Below the pieces are notes generated by a model. The model was not told the origin of the DNA and ran no database searches. It was given only the letters and a program-made list of their open reading frames with translations. Below, piece after piece: positions 23,351 through 33,213 of a DNA stretch of 64,000 nt; within the stretch, counting starts at the first letter, position 1; each line of letters starts with the position of its first letter. This DNA is from Saprospira grandis DSM 2844 (GTDB taxonomy: Bacteria > Bacteroidota > Bacteroidia > Chitinophagales > Saprospiraceae), in assembly GCF_000275825.1 (NCBI RefSeq), contig NZ_JH719942.1, positions 926,035-990,034 on the forward strand. Direction: 5' to 3'. The translations under genes were made by a program, and so were the position numbers.

Positions 23351-25648
23351 TTACTCAATTCTGGCTACCGTATTGACCGCATCCAAGTTCTTAATCGACA
23401 TAATAATCTGCTTGAGCTGGTCCTTATTTTGCACCATCAAACTAATCCGCCCCTCAAAATGCCCCTCTAGGCCCTCCATAGAAAACGAACGCATATTCAC
23501 GCCCAACTTATTAGTAATAATGTTCGACAACTGCTGCACGACCCCCATATCATCCATGCCCGTAATCAAGAGATCGGCCACAAAAGAAGTTTCGCTAGAC
23601 TCTACCCATTCTGCCTTTTTAATCCGATAGCCATAGGTGGCCTGCATATGCTCGGCATTGGGGCAGGTGGTCCGATGAATTTTTAAGCTATGCTTAGAAG
23701 TCACATAAGCAAAAATATCATCGCCCATAACAGGATTGCAGCAAGTGGCCAAAGAGTAGGTATAACTGCTGGCATCTTCGCCATCTACCATCAATTTGGG
23801 CTTCTTAAACTGCTTTCGACTAGCCAAGGGACGTAATCTTGGGCCCTTGGGCTTTTCCATCTGTGCAATTTCCTCCTTAGGCGTATCGGCCAACTCTGGA
23901 AACAGCTTGCCCTGCTCTTGCCGCAACAGCTTAATCTCATTTAAGTTATACTGCCCCTGATAAATGCCATAATAAAGGGCTGGGCGATTCTCTAGGCCAT
24001 AGTATTTGACCAGCACATCTATGTTCTCATCGGCATCTAGCTTGAGTGTTTTCAGTTTGCGCTCTAAAGTTTCTTTGCCCAAGGCCCCCAACTTCATGCG
24101 CTCCTCTCTAAGCGCCTGACGGATCTTATGCCTGGCCCGTCCAGTCTCCACCATCTTTAGCCAGCCCTCTGTGGGCTTTTGGTTGGGGCTAGTCACTACC
24201 CTCAATTGATCGCCATTTCGTAGGCGATAGCTAAGGGGAACAATCTTTTCGGCCACCTTGACCGCCTTACAATGATAGCCCACTTCCGAGTGAATATCAA
24301 AGGCAAAATCTAGGGCCGTGGCTCCTTTAGGGAAAAAGCGAAGGTCTCCCTTGGGCGTAAATACATAAACCTCCTCAGAAAAAAGGTTAGACTTAAAGCT
24401 ATTTAGAAACTCAATGGCATTGGTTTCTGGATTCTCTAGCATTTCTCGGGCTTTGGTCAGCCAGCGCTCAAAGGTACTGCTTTGGCTGGATTTAACGCCC
24501 TTGTATTTCCAATGTGCCGCAAAACCCATTTCGGCAATCTCATCCATCCGCTCAGAACGAATTTGCACCTCGACAAAGCGGCCCTTTGGTCCCATAACCG
24601 TTGTGTGCAAAGATTCATAGCCATTGGTCTTTGGCATAGATACCCAATCTTTTAGGCGTTCGGGCACGGGGGTATAATAATCGGTAATGATAGAATAAAC
24701 ATTCCAACAGGCGGCCTTTTCTCTTTCAATGGGTAAGTCTAAAACAATCCGAATAGCAAAGAAATCATATATCTCCTCAAAGGCCAGTTGTTTCTTCTTG
24801 AGCTTGTTGTTAATAGAAAAAATGGATTTGGCCCGGCCAAAAATGCGAGCTTTATAGCCTGCAGCTTCTACGGCCTTACGAACAGGAGCAATAAAATCCT
24901 CTATATAAGCCTCTCGCTCGTCCTTAGTTTCTTGTAATTTCTTGACAATATCTTGGTACTCTGCAGGCTCAATGATTTTCATGACCAAGTCTTCCATTTC
25001 CGTCTTTATGGAGTAGAAACCCAGACGGTGGGCCAAAGGCGCATAGATATAAGAAGTTTCTGAAGCAATCTTTAGCTGCTTATGATGAGGCATAGAGCCT
25101 AGGGTCCGCATATTATGTAGGCGGTCCGCCATCTTAATTAGGACCACCCGCACATCCTTGGCAATAGTTAAGAGGATCTTTTTGAAGTTTTCGGCCTGTG
25201 GGCTACTCATCTTATCGCCCTGTACATTATTGGCATTGGCAATGCCCGAAAATTTGGTCAAGCCATCTACAATAGAACTTACCTTTTGGCCAAACAATAA
25301 GCGAATTTGAGCCAAACTAACCTCCGTGTCTTCTACCACATCATGCATAAGCGCCGCTTTAATAGAACGAGGCGCCAAGCCCAACTCATCGGCACAAATA
25401 CGAGCCACCTCTATGGGATGCAGAATATAAGGCTCTCCCGACTTTCGTCTTTGGCCCGCATGCGCCCGAAAAGCTAAGGTAAACGCTAGACGCATTTCTC
25501 TTTCTTCCTCCGGGGGGTAGTCCATCCGCAGGCTGCCTAGCAAATGCTCAAAGGCCGCATAAACTTCTTTTTCTTCAGCAGCATTAAGGTCCGTGGTTGG
25601 ATCTGGCAAATTTAAAGGCGCCAGCTTTTCTTCTATATAGTCTACCAT
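23351..25648 (-). CDS. rsh: Bifunctional (p)ppGpp synthetase/hydrolase (RelA/SpoT)
   Basis: The 765-residue protein makes and degrades (p)ppGpp. The N-terminal HD hydrolase domain is intact (HP at 77-78, HDVVEDT from 102). The synthetase domain contains NGYESLHTTVMGPKG. A TGS domain (VYVFTPKGDLRFFPKGAT), a conserved-cysteine zinc-finger region (TCCNPVMGDD, TCPNAEHM) and a C-terminal ACT domain follow in the standard order. I start at the ATG at 25648, because the 49 residues upstream in the same frame do not resemble the family. bioF follows after 3 bp. Confidence 0.94.
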   Translation of the reverse strand: MVDYIEEKLAPLNLPDPTTDLNAAEEKEVYAAFEHLLGSLRMDYPPEEEREMRLAFTLAFRAHAGQRRKSGEPYILHPIEVARICADELGLAPRSIKAALMHDVVEDTEVSLAQIRLLFGQKVSSIVDGLTKFSGIANANNVQGDKMSSPQAENFKKILLTIAKDVRVVLIKMADRLHNMRTLGSMPHHKQLKIASETSYIYAPLAHRLGFYSIKTEMEDLVMKIIEPAEYQDIVKKLQETKDEREAYIEDFIAPVRKAVEAAGYKARIFGRAKSIFSINNKLKKKQLAFEEIYDFFAIRIVLDLPIEREKAACWNVYSIITDYYTPVPERLKDWVSMPKTNGYESLHTTVMGPKGRFVEVQIRSERMDEIAEMGFAAHWKYKGVKSSQSSTFERWLTKAREMLENPETNAIEFLNSFKSNLFSEEVYVFTPKGDLRFFPKGATALDFAFDIHSEVGYHCKAVKVAEKIVPLSYRLRNGDQLRVVTSPNQKPTEGWLKMVETGRARHKIRQALREERMKLGALGKETLERKLKTLKLDADENIDVLVKYYGLENRPALYYGIYQGQYNLNEIKLLRQEQGKLFPELADTPKEEIAQMEKPKGPRLRPLASRKQFKKPKLMVDGEDASSYTYSLATCCNPVMGDDIFAYVTSKHSLKIHRTTCPNAEHMQATYGYRIKKAEWVESSETSFVADLLITGMDDMGVVQQLSNIITNKLGVNMRSFSMEGLEGHFEGRISLMVQNKDQLKQIIMSIKNLDAVNTVARIE

Positions 25649-25985
25649 AGTATTATTCTTTTTGTACAGGGCCCTACTTATCCAAAAATTTGATACTTGG
25701 CCACCGCTTGCTCTTTTGCTTTCCCCCTCCAATAGAAAATCTTCCCATATCAGAAAGGAATGCCCCTGCCCTAACCTATAAGCTAAGCAGAGCACAACAA
25801 CAAAAAAGAAATTTAGAGAGAAGCCCTTGCTTTTCCAAACTTTTTTAAGCTATTGTCTGCATCACTATATATTATATGTGTAAAAGAAACACAAAACGCT
25901 GCTTTTTTGCCCCTAAGTCAATAGATGAATAAAGCAGGAAGCTTTTCTTATCAGCTAAGCAGCAACCCTTAGACTAAAAACAAGG
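25649..25985. other. Intergenic DNA upstream of the (p)ppGpp gene
   Basis: About 340 bp of AT-rich DNA between the rsh start and the stem-loop array. It should hold the promoter of rsh. I see no gene, repeat or tRNA in it. Confidence 0.5.
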
Positions 25986-26299
25986 CGCCAGAGGCATCTG
26001 GATCGTTACATTTGACTCTGGCGTGGCGCCGGAGCCATCTGGATCGTTACATTTGACTCCGGGGATTCCCCAGAGGCATCTGGATCGTTACATTTGACTC
26101 CAGGGATTCCCCAGAGGCGTCTGGATCATTACATTTAGCTCCGGGGATCCCCCAGAGGCATCTGGATCGTTACATTTGACTCCGGGGATCCCCCAGAGGC
26201 ATCTGGATCGTTACATTTGACTCCGGGGATTCCCCCTAGCTGTCTGGATCGTTACATTTAAGCGGGGGGATTCCCCACAGCCGTCTGAATCCTTAGATC
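25986..26299. repeat. 41-bp tandem stem-loop array, seven units plus a partial eighth
   Basis: The core TCTGGATCGTTACATTT recurs at 25997, 26038, 26079, 26120, 26161, 26202 and 26243 (an exact 41-bp step), with a decayed half unit at 26284. In each unit about 8 bp before and after a 22-base conserved loop are complementary (unit 1 CGCCAGAG/CTCTGGCG, unit 2 CCGGAG/CTCCGG, later CCCCAGAG/CTCCGGGG). Adjacent stems are separated by only ATT or ATC. The array is non-coding in all frames. It lies 170 bp upstream of the 26471 gene. Confidence 0.92.
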
Positions 26300-26470
26300 A
26301 TCATCTACAGTCTTCACTTCAGTAACGACCATAAAAACAGCCTTAAATTTTCTACGTAAACAACAAAAGTTAAAAAAGTTGTGTTTTTTTCTGCAAAAGA
26401 CTTGACCTTATAAAATCGTTTACCTATATTTATAACGTTATCTTATTTACAAACTAATAAACACAGTGAA

Positions 26471-27454
26471 ATGGTAGAAACTACTGGATGGATCAAGACG
26501 GAAAATTTCGTCTATACGACCACCAAAGAAAACAAAAAGAAGATGTACCTTTTAGCGAAGGATCATGTTCACAAATTGACAGAAAAAGCCAGCAGCGATC
26601 CTGTCATTCAAGACATCTTGAACTTTATCCTCCCTGCCTATGAGGACTTTCTTCTTCAGTATCGTAAGAATACGGTAGAGAAAAGAGATTATCATCAGAA
26701 GACAGCAGCATTTGAAGATCTAATTGCCCAATTGTCTGGCGTTGAAATTCGCCGCTGGGACGTTGAAATTCAGATGACCTATGATATTACTACCAATGAC
26801 TACCGTCTATTTCTTCCCTACGGACGAGAGCCCTTCCAAAAAGGGACCTATGATATGCGCATTGAGGCAGTTATGACCTTGGGAGATTTGTTGAGCGCCG
26901 ATCCGCAGCTTCAGGGCTTGGGGGCTCGTGTACTTGCCTTTGGCCAGCAGCTAGATGATCTTCGTGGCCAGCAGCAGGGAGTAGAAGGCAATAACGATGA
27001 CAATGTAGATGATTTGGAAGCCAAGCGTGAAGAGCTTGCTATTGTACTTTATGGTGCTTTTGCTCGCCTATTGGCCCATTATTATCGTACGCCCAAGCGG
27101 GTAGATAACTTTTATGAGCTCAAGTATTTCCGCCGTAGCCGAAATAGCAGCCAAGAGCAAGAAGAAGAAAACGACAACTTTAGCAACTTTGAAGTGGCCC
27201 TGAGTCCTGGCAGCAGCCAGCAGCAACTAGAGGGTCTACTTATTGGTGGCGAGCGTTTGCGTTTGCAGCATATTAGCGGAGAGCCCGTCTTGTACTACTT
27301 CTTGGTTAATTCTAGCGATAGCCCAGGCCAACAGTATGAGTTGCAGCCCAACCAAAGCGTCGAATTGATTGTCCCGCTTGGCCATCGCCTTATTATGCTA
27401 GAGAATCCTAGCCGCCAAGACAGCCTTGTCGAGATTGAGCTACTGCCTAGCTAG
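26471..27454 (+). CDS. Hypothetical protein
   Basis: The 327-residue protein has no signal peptide or membrane segment. The N-terminal half contains an alpha-helical region, and a block RRWDVEIQMTYDITTN near 98. An acidic low-complexity loop (GNNDDNVDDLEAKREE) sits near 180, and a second (QEQEEENDN) near 240. The C-terminal 90 residues look beta-rich (GGERLRLQHISGEPVLYYF). I do not recognise a family. It has its own terminator, and the 41-bp stem-loop array ends 170 bp upstream, so the array may lie in or near its regulatory region. Confidence 0.65.
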   Translation: MVETTGWIKTENFVYTTTKENKKKMYLLAKDHVHKLTEKASSDPVIQDILNFILPAYEDFLLQYRKNTVEKRDYHQKTAAFEDLIAQLSGVEIRRWDVEIQMTYDITTNDYRLFLPYGREPFQKGTYDMRIEAVMTLGDLLSADPQLQGLGARVLAFGQQLDDLRGQQQGVEGNNDDNVDDLEAKREELAIVLYGAFARLLAHYYRTPKRVDNFYELKYFRRSRNSSQEQEEENDNFSNFEVALSPGSSQQQLEGLLIGGERLRLQHISGEPVLYYFLVNSSDSPGQQYELQPNQSVELIVPLGHRLIMLENPSRQDSLVEIELLPS

Positions 27455-27468
27455 GCCTAGCAACAGAA

Positions 27469-27500
27469 AAGCCATCCAAGACTATGGATGGCTTTTTCTT
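27469..27500 (+). terminator. Rho-independent terminator
   Basis: GCCATCCA, loop AGACTA, TGGATGGC, then TTTTT, 16 bp after the stop at 27454. Confidence 0.9.
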
Positions 27501-27529
27501 TGTTTTGGTCCTTGGCCCTAGAGCTAGCC

Positions 27530-27570
27530 CAAAAAGAAAGCGGCCTAGGAGAGATGCTCCTAGGCCGCTA
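27530..27570 (-). terminator. Rho-independent terminator of sppA
   Basis: A 13-bp perfect stem (AGCGGCCTAGGAG, loop, CTCCTAGGCCGCT) followed on the minus strand by a T-rich run, 21 bp after the sppA stop. Confidence 0.9.
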
Positions 27571-27590
27571 CTTATTGTGGTCCTATTGCT

Positions 27591-29405
27591 TTAATCTAGC
27601 TTTAATTCAAAAGGCAAGCGCATTTGTGGTCCTTGCATACTTCGCAAGTCTTTGACCTGCTTCATCCAAATCAAAAGCTCGGGATCTAGATCTTGAAGCA
27701 ATTGATTTTTCTGCCATTCGGTGGGCGAGAAATCAACTTTTTTGCCCCCGGTCAAGCTTTCCATCAGCTCTTCTTCAAAGTTTTTGATCTTGGGGTAATG
27801 CACGGCATCATAGCTTTCGCCCAAATTGGCCAAGGCGGCAGCCTCTGTAATAGCGGCATCTAGGCCCGCAAGGCTATCGACCAATCCAACTTCTAGAGCG
27901 GCAGTGCCCAGCCATACACGGCCCTGAGCAATGCTATCTACATGGGCGCGCTTGAGGCCACGGCCCTCACTCACTCGGTTTTTGAACAAGTCATAAATCT
28001 CCTCAATAGATTGGGTAATGATGGCCCCCTCCTCTTCATTGAAGGCGTAATATTGGCCCATATCCCGACTCATGATCGAGAACTTGCCCGTTTTTACGGT
28101 ATCCATGCTCAAGCCCAATTTCTCTTCATAGAGGCCGCGCATATTGGGAATCATACCGAATACCCCAATTGAACCCGTAATGGTATTGCTTTCGGCAAAG
28201 ATTTTATCCGAGTTAGAGGCAATATAATAGCCGCCCGAAGCTGCCACATCTCCCATAGAGGTCACGACCTTAATGCCCTGTTCTTTGGCCAACTCAATTT
28301 CTCTCCAGATGACCTCAGAGGCAAAGGCAGAGCCCCCACCAGAATTTACTCGCAAAACAATGGCTTTCACCTTATCATCTTCACGGATTTTGCGGATAGT
28401 GCGGGCATAGAACTCGCCCCCAATACTCCCGCGATCGCCTTCGCCATCAACGATGCTTCCTTCTGCAAAGATTACGGCTACTTTATCGGAGCCCGCAGAG
28501 CGTTCCCGCAAGGCCTTTTTCTTCACATCATAGTAGCCAGAAAGACCCACAAACTTCAGTTTGGCCTCTTTGTCATCCTGAATCCCCACTAACTCACGCA
28601 ACTCCTTAATAACTTCATCCTTATACTTCAGGGCATCTACCATACCGTATTCTAGGGCAGCATTGGCATTGCGAATCTTAGCCTGATTGGCCAATTGAAA
28701 TAGACTATCGGCAGAGATGCCACGGCTCTCGCCAATGACCTCCAAATACTGCATATAGGCCCCATTGAGGTACTCCCGCACTTGTTTGCGGTTCGCCTCG
28801 CTCATATCCGTTCTGCGGAAAGGCTCGGTAGCGCTCTTAAATTTCCCTGCATAATAGATCTGTGCTTTCACGCCCAGCTTATCCATTAGGCCCTTATAGT
28901 ACATAATTTGTCCCCCAAAGCCCATGAAATCGATGCCGCCCATAGGATGCAGATACAACTTATCTGAGGCAGAAGCCAGGTAGTAAGTAGACTGCGAATA
29001 GCTATTGGCATAGCCCAAGACAAACTTACCAGAGGCCTGAAAATCGGCTAGGGCTTCACGGACCTTTTTCATGCTAGCAAAACCACCGGGGCTGCTCTTG
29101 GGAGAAAGGTAAATCCCCTTGATATTGGGGTCCTCCTTAGCCATGGCAATCAACTCCAAAAGGTCGGCTAGGCCTACATTCTCGGCAAAGAGGCTTTCTA
29201 GGTCGGTGGACCCACTTTTGTCCAAATTATTACTCAATTCTGGAACAGCAGCCCCAAAATCTAGCTTCAAGATGCTGTTTTCCTCTACCTCAGGATCTCC
29301 TGGTTGGTTGAGCAGCACAATAGTCAATACAATAGCCCCCAAACCAAAAAGACCGACAATGGTCCCGAAGCAGGAAGCAAAAAACTCACGGATAAAATTC
29401 TTCAT
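27591..29405 (-). CDS. sppA: Signal peptide peptidase SppA, 67-kDa type
   Basis: SppA is a membrane-bound Ser/Lys protease that cleaves leftover signal peptides. The 604-residue protein has one N-terminal membrane helix (about 10-33) and two tandem ClpP-like domains, as in the long form. The general-base lysine is K190 (KFKSATEPFRR) in the first domain. The nucleophile is S390 (GDVAASGGYY) in the second. VNSGGGSAFASE and ITGSIGVFG are the usual substrate-site blocks. It is transcribed alone. Confidence 0.95.
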   Translation of the reverse strand: MKNFIREFFASCFGTIVGLFGLGAIVLTIVLLNQPGDPEVEENSILKLDFGAAVPELSNNLDKSGSTDLESLFAENVGLADLLELIAMAKEDPNIKGIYLSPKSSPGGFASMKKVREALADFQASGKFVLGYANSYSQSTYYLASASDKLYLHPMGGIDFMGFGGQIMYYKGLMDKLGVKAQIYYAGKFKSATEPFRRTDMSEANRKQVREYLNGAYMQYLEVIGESRGISADSLFQLANQAKIRNANAALEYGMVDALKYKDEVIKELRELVGIQDDKEAKLKFVGLSGYYDVKKKALRERSAGSDKVAVIFAEGSIVDGEGDRGSIGGEFYARTIRKIREDDKVKAIVLRVNSGGGSAFASEVIWREIELAKEQGIKVVTSMGDVAASGGYYIASNSDKIFAESNTITGSIGVFGMIPNMRGLYEEKLGLSMDTVKTGKFSIMSRDMGQYYAFNEEEGAIITQSIEEIYDLFKNRVSEGRGLKRAHVDSIAQGRVWLGTAALEVGLVDSLAGLDAAITEAAALANLGESYDAVHYPKIKNFEEELMESLTGGKKVDFSPTEWQKNQLLQDLDPELLIWMKQVKDLRSMQGPQMRLPFELKLD

Positions 29406-29444
29406 AGGTGATTGATTTATTAGATATGTTTTATTTCTGATGAT

Positions 29445-29666
29445 TTGGGGCTGCCCCGCCCTGCGGGCGGGTCGGGCTGTGTCGCAGCTCGCTCTTCGCT
29501 CGGCCCTGCGCGGGCTGCGCCCGCTGGGTCTGGCCTTCGGCCACTGCTATCCATCCCTCAGCCTCTGCGGCTAAAGCCGCAGCCAAGCGGCATAGCGCTT
29601 TGCGCTATTCGCAAAGATGGCGGGCTAGGGCCCGCCATATCGGCGGCTTCGCCGCCTCTTTGGACC
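29445..29666 (+). repeat. GC-rich hairpin-array repeat, subtype 1, long tail
   Basis: Slots: CGCCC-TGC-GGGCG; GCGGGC-TGC-GCCCGC; GGCC-TTC-GGCC; then CCATCCCTCAGCC, CTGCGGC-TAAA-GCCGCAG, further stems (GCGGGC/GCCCGC) and GGCGGC-TTC-GCCGCC before TTTGGACC. The long tail resembles that of the 14091 copy. Confidence 0.86.
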
Positions 29667-29773
29667 AAAGGTGCCGCCTTGCCCAATTCCTTAGAGAAAA
29701 TAGCTAAAGTTTTTGGGACAAAAAAAGGGCTGCCCCTAAAAGTCGACAGCCCCACAGATATTTCGGACAAAAC

Positions 29774-30550
29774 TTAGTTCCCTTTAAAATTGGGCGCACG
29801 TTTCTCCAAGAAAGCCGAGGCCCCTTCCTTAAAGTCTTCGGTATTCACGGCATTGGCAAACTCGATCACTTCCTTCTCAAAGCCGCCCTTGCTAAAGTGG
29901 CTATTGACACATTCAATCACTTTTTGGATAGCGATAGGGGCTTTAGTAGCAATCTTCTCTAGGAGTTCTTTGGCCTTAGCGAGCTCCTCTCCTGCGGGCG
30001 TGACATAATTCAGCAAGCCGAGGCGGTAGGCCTCTTCGGCCTTAATCATATCGCCGGTCATGAGTAATTCGATGGCTTTGGTTTTGCCCAAGTATTGGAT
30101 CAAGCGTTGGGTACCGCCATAGCCGGGGATAATGCCCAGGTTTACTTCGGGTTGGCCAAATCGGGCCTTCTCGCTAGCCACACGAAGGTGGCAAGCCATG
30201 GCCAGCTCACAGCCACCGCCCAAGGCAAAACCATTGACAGCAGCGACTACAGGAACCTTAAACTCTTCAATCAAAAAGAAAATATCTTGGCCATGTTGGG
30301 CCATCTCTAGACCAGCCTGAGCGTCTAGTCCAGTAAACTCGCTAATATCGGCACCGGCCACAAAAGACTTGGGGCCTGCTCCCGTAAGGACCACCCCTTT
30401 AAGGCCTTCTACGGCTAGGGCATCTTGGCCAAAAAACTGCTTGAGCTCCTTCAAGGTTTGTTGATTGAGGGCATTGAGTGCTTTAGGGCGATTGATAGTT
30501 AGTGTAATAATGCCGTTTTCTTCAACGGCCAAAAGATTCTGATAAGTCAT
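29774..30550 (-). CDS. Enoyl-CoA hydratase/crotonase family protein
   Basis: The 258-residue protein is a typical crotonase and should hydrate enoyl-CoA (short-chain 3-hydroxybutyryl-CoA dehydratase type) in fatty-acid metabolism. The oxyanion-hole blocks are AGADISE (66-72) and NGFALGGGCELAMACH (106-121). The catalytic glutamate pair is in GGGCE (E115) and QPEVNLG (E135). I start at the ATG at 30550, because the long in-frame extension upstream is the translated GC-rich repeat at 30601. Other beta-oxidation genes are not adjacent. The exact substrate is not determined by sequence. Confidence 0.9.
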   Translation of the reverse strand: MTYQNLLAVEENGIITLTINRPKALNALNQQTLKELKQFFGQDALAVEGLKGVVLTGAGPKSFVAGADISEFTGLDAQAGLEMAQHGQDIFFLIEEFKVPVVAAVNGFALGGGCELAMACHLRVASEKARFGQPEVNLGIIPGYGGTQRLIQYLGKTKAIELLMTGDMIKAEEAYRLGLLNYVTPAGEELAKAKELLEKIATKAPIAIQKVIECVNSHFSKGGFEKEVIEFANAVNTEDFKEGASAFLEKRAPNFKGN

Positions 30551-30600
30551 AATGATATCTGATTGATCAAATGGATATTTTTCTATTGTGCTGCGTCTAG

Positions 30601-30743
30601 AGGCGAGCGCAGCGAGCCGGCCTAGCGATGTGCAGGGGTGGCCCGAAGGGCCAGACCTAGGCGGCCTAGCCGCCGCAGGGCCGAGCAGACTTGCGAGCCC
30701 CGAAACGTAGCGCCGACGAGCGTAGCGAGGCGGAGGCCCCAAA
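30601..30743 (-). repeat. GC-rich hairpin-array repeat, subtype 2
   Basis: Minus-strand copy with GGGGCCTCCGC left end, central hairpin GGCGGC-TAG-GCCGCC, third hairpin GGCCC-TTC-GGGCC and CACATCGCTAGGCC right end. It lies 8 bp from the stop of the YfhO-like gene. Confidence 0.86.
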
Positions 30744-30750
30744 CAGAAAG

Positions 30751-33156
30751 CTATTGCTTTCTTTGCCAGAACAGCAGGCCCCCAAAGATAAGAAAGCCGA
30801 GCAAACTCCCCAAGAGGCTGGGCTGCCAATAAGGGGGCGAAAACTGCAATTCGATTTGGTGTTCGCCAGAAGGCAGCAGAAAAGCCATAAAGCCTAGCTG
30901 GGCTCGATAAAGTGACTGTGTTTCTCCATTGACGACTAGTTGCCAATTGGGATCGAAAGGAATGGAGAGAAAGATCGCTACTGGCTTTTTCAGTGCTATT
31001 TCGCCTTGGAGATGCTTTTGGTCCAGCTTACTCCAGCTAACGACTTGGCCGCTTCGGTTAGCGATATCTTGGCCTAGTTCATTTGGGCCATAGGCCTGAG
31101 GGTTGAGATCAGTCAAGGGGTTATCTTGCAGGGCGGCAAAGACGGGCAAATCCTCTTTGGCCAAGACCAAAGTTTTGAGCAAAGCCATCTGTTGTCTAAT
31201 TGATTGATTATCCTTGGGCAGAGCCTCCCAGCGCTCTTCGGAGCATTTTGTATCGTAAGCAAAGCCTAGCGGAAGAAACATACTATTCTTCCAGATCTTG
31301 ACTGGCCCCACACTATCTTGCAAAACATAAAAGAAAGGATTGAGGGGTTCCTTAGCCAGCCAATACTTGCTGCTGGCAAGGACCTGCAACAAAGGCCGTT
31401 GGCGAATGCCGGGAGCCCAGCGGGTCTGATTTTCGTCTTTGGGATCAATCACTGCTGTTTTGGCCAAAAAGCGGATATAATTCTTTTGGTTGAAGGAGTG
31501 ATAAGAGGAGGAGCCCTTGAAGTTTTGGACCTTGGCATCATTGAGGCCATTGTGCATAGCGGGGCTAGAACTATACATCTTCTCTATGCGATAAAAGCCG
31601 GAGTCTTGGGCTTCAATTTTGGCCAAAGCGGCCATACTTTCATCTTGGTAGCCTATGTTTTTGGACCATTCTTCTTTGCTGAGCATTTGGCGGTCGTTGC
31701 TATACACCTGCTTAGCCGAGAAAACCAGCTCGGCCAAAAAGAGCAGGGCCAGAAAACCAAAGGCCTGCAAGCGATATTTTTCAACGGCTAGGGCTGCAAT
31801 GGCTAGCGCGCCCCCCAGCAAAAAGATAAAGAGCAGATTCTGCAAAGGCTGATCGACCTGTACCTCTTTGGCCGATAGAAAAGGAACATAGAGCAGAGCT
31901 GCCCAAAAGACAAGGCTAAAAATGAGCAGCCAAATATTCGGCTTGGCCCCCTGCAACAGCTTAGAGAGTCCCTTTAGGGCCAGAAGCAGCAAGCCCGTGG
32001 CCACAAAAAGCGAGTAAATGCGGTAATAATTACCTGCGTACAGCCAAATGCTATATCGGAAAAAGGGAATAAAAAGCGGGAGCAAGAGTAAAACCAAGGC
32101 GGCCAAGCTCAGGTAGCGTTGCTTGCCCTTTTGGAAAAAGAGTGCTTGGGGCAAGAGCAAGAGCAAAGGGAGAGCGATATAGAGGCTAGGCGCCTCTAGG
32201 TAATTATTCCAACCCTTATAGGTCAGAACATTTTGGCCATTGGGCAACTGTTCGTAGGCCGCGCCGAAGAAAAAGTTGGGAGAAAAGAGTCGGCCAAGGA
32301 TCGTCAGGGCCTCTGCCTTTTGGGTACTGCCGAGGTCTTCCTGCATCAATTGGGTAAAAAATGCGGATTCTCCGCCCAGTCTGGGGCTATTGAGAATTTG
32401 GTCAATAGTACTAATTAGGAGGACCGAGCTCATGAGTAGGCCAACGGCTCCCCAGATCATTAGCCAAAGGTAGAGTTGGATAATGGCTTTTTTGTCTTTC
32501 TCCCCCAACTCCAAGAGGCGAAAAACGCTATAAACGCCTACAAAAAGGCCAATAATATAGAGATCCACTGGCATATTGAGGGCCAAGAAAAAGACCGAAA
32601 GGCCGAAAGTCTCTCCTTTTTGTTTGGCCAGCAAGCGCTCGAAGCCCCAGAGGCAGAGCGCCATAAAAACGGCTTGCGTACTGAAGACATACCAGCCTGC
32701 GCCGATGAGCAGAAAGCCAGAGAAAGCGAAGGCTAGTCCGCCCGTCATTTGGGCCAGGGGGGCCAACTGTCTATAGCCTAAGAAGCGAAAGAAAAAGAAA
32801 GCGGCCAAAAGCAGCTTGAGTGCTTCCATCCAAGCGATACCATAGGCCAATTGTTTTGGGCCGAGGAGATAGAGGGGCCATTGGAAGGGGTCGCCTAGGC
32901 TGAGGGGAAGAATATTTTGTCCCATTCCTTGTTGGAAAGACCAAGTAGGGAGCCCCTCTTTTTGGAGATAGTCGGCTACATGATGGAGTTGGGGATAAAA
33001 CACATTGAGCGTATCGCTTCCAATATCTTTAAAGAGAAAAAGATTTGGGCCAAAGAGAAAAGCGCTAAAGGCCAGCAGAAGCAAGATAGTCGTCAGGCCC
33101 AGAAAGATATAGGTTTTATGGGGCAGCCATTTTTGGGGAATAAGCGAAGAGGGCAT
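30751..33156 (-). CDS. YfhO-family multi-pass membrane protein
   Basis: The 801-residue protein has about 12-14 membrane helices in its first 480 residues. A large non-membrane domain (about 490-775) and a last helix near the C-terminus follow. The N-terminal block SDTLNVFYPQ with an acidic residue after the first helix, and the position of the big loop, fit the YfhO/GT-C superfamily. In Firmicutes that family glycosylates lipoteichoic acid. In Bacteroidota the acceptor is unknown. The assignment is from overall layout and the first 80 residues. Confidence 0.75.
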   Translation of the reverse strand: MPSSLIPQKWLPHKTYIFLGLTTILLLLAFSAFLFGPNLFLFKDIGSDTLNVFYPQLHHVADYLQKEGLPTWSFQQGMGQNILPLSLGDPFQWPLYLLGPKQLAYGIAWMEALKLLLAAFFFFRFLGYRQLAPLAQMTGGLAFAFSGFLLIGAGWYVFSTQAVFMALCLWGFERLLAKQKGETFGLSVFFLALNMPVDLYIIGLFVGVYSVFRLLELGEKDKKAIIQLYLWLMIWGAVGLLMSSVLLISTIDQILNSPRLGGESAFFTQLMQEDLGSTQKAEALTILGRLFSPNFFFGAAYEQLPNGQNVLTYKGWNNYLEAPSLYIALPLLLLLPQALFFQKGKQRYLSLAALVLLLLPLFIPFFRYSIWLYAGNYYRIYSLFVATGLLLLALKGLSKLLQGAKPNIWLLIFSLVFWAALLYVPFLSAKEVQVDQPLQNLLFIFLLGGALAIAALAVEKYRLQAFGFLALLFLAELVFSAKQVYSNDRQMLSKEEWSKNIGYQDESMAALAKIEAQDSGFYRIEKMYSSSPAMHNGLNDAKVQNFKGSSSYHSFNQKNYIRFLAKTAVIDPKDENQTRWAPGIRQRPLLQVLASSKYWLAKEPLNPFFYVLQDSVGPVKIWKNSMFLPLGFAYDTKCSEERWEALPKDNQSIRQQMALLKTLVLAKEDLPVFAALQDNPLTDLNPQAYGPNELGQDIANRSGQVVSWSKLDQKHLQGEIALKKPVAIFLSIPFDPNWQLVVNGETQSLYRAQLGFMAFLLPSGEHQIELQFSPPYWQPSLLGSLLGFLIFGGLLFWQRKQ

Positions 33157-33213
33157 AAGGCGAAGAATTAGGGAAGCCTTTTATACTAGGGGCTTCTGTT
33201 GGGCTAAAATTGA

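Noticed and set aside
25649..25795. 49-residue N-terminal extension of the (p)ppGpp enzyme
   Set aside because: No similarity to the family's N-terminus; the ATG at 25648 gives the expected length and start.
25986..26299. Possible CRISPR array
   Set aside because: The period is 41 bp and almost the whole unit is conserved. There are no unique spacers and no cas genes in the window.
30551..30946. Long N-terminal extension of the crotonase gene
   Set aside because: It translates the GC-rich repeat at 30601-30743; the family start is the ATG at 30550.
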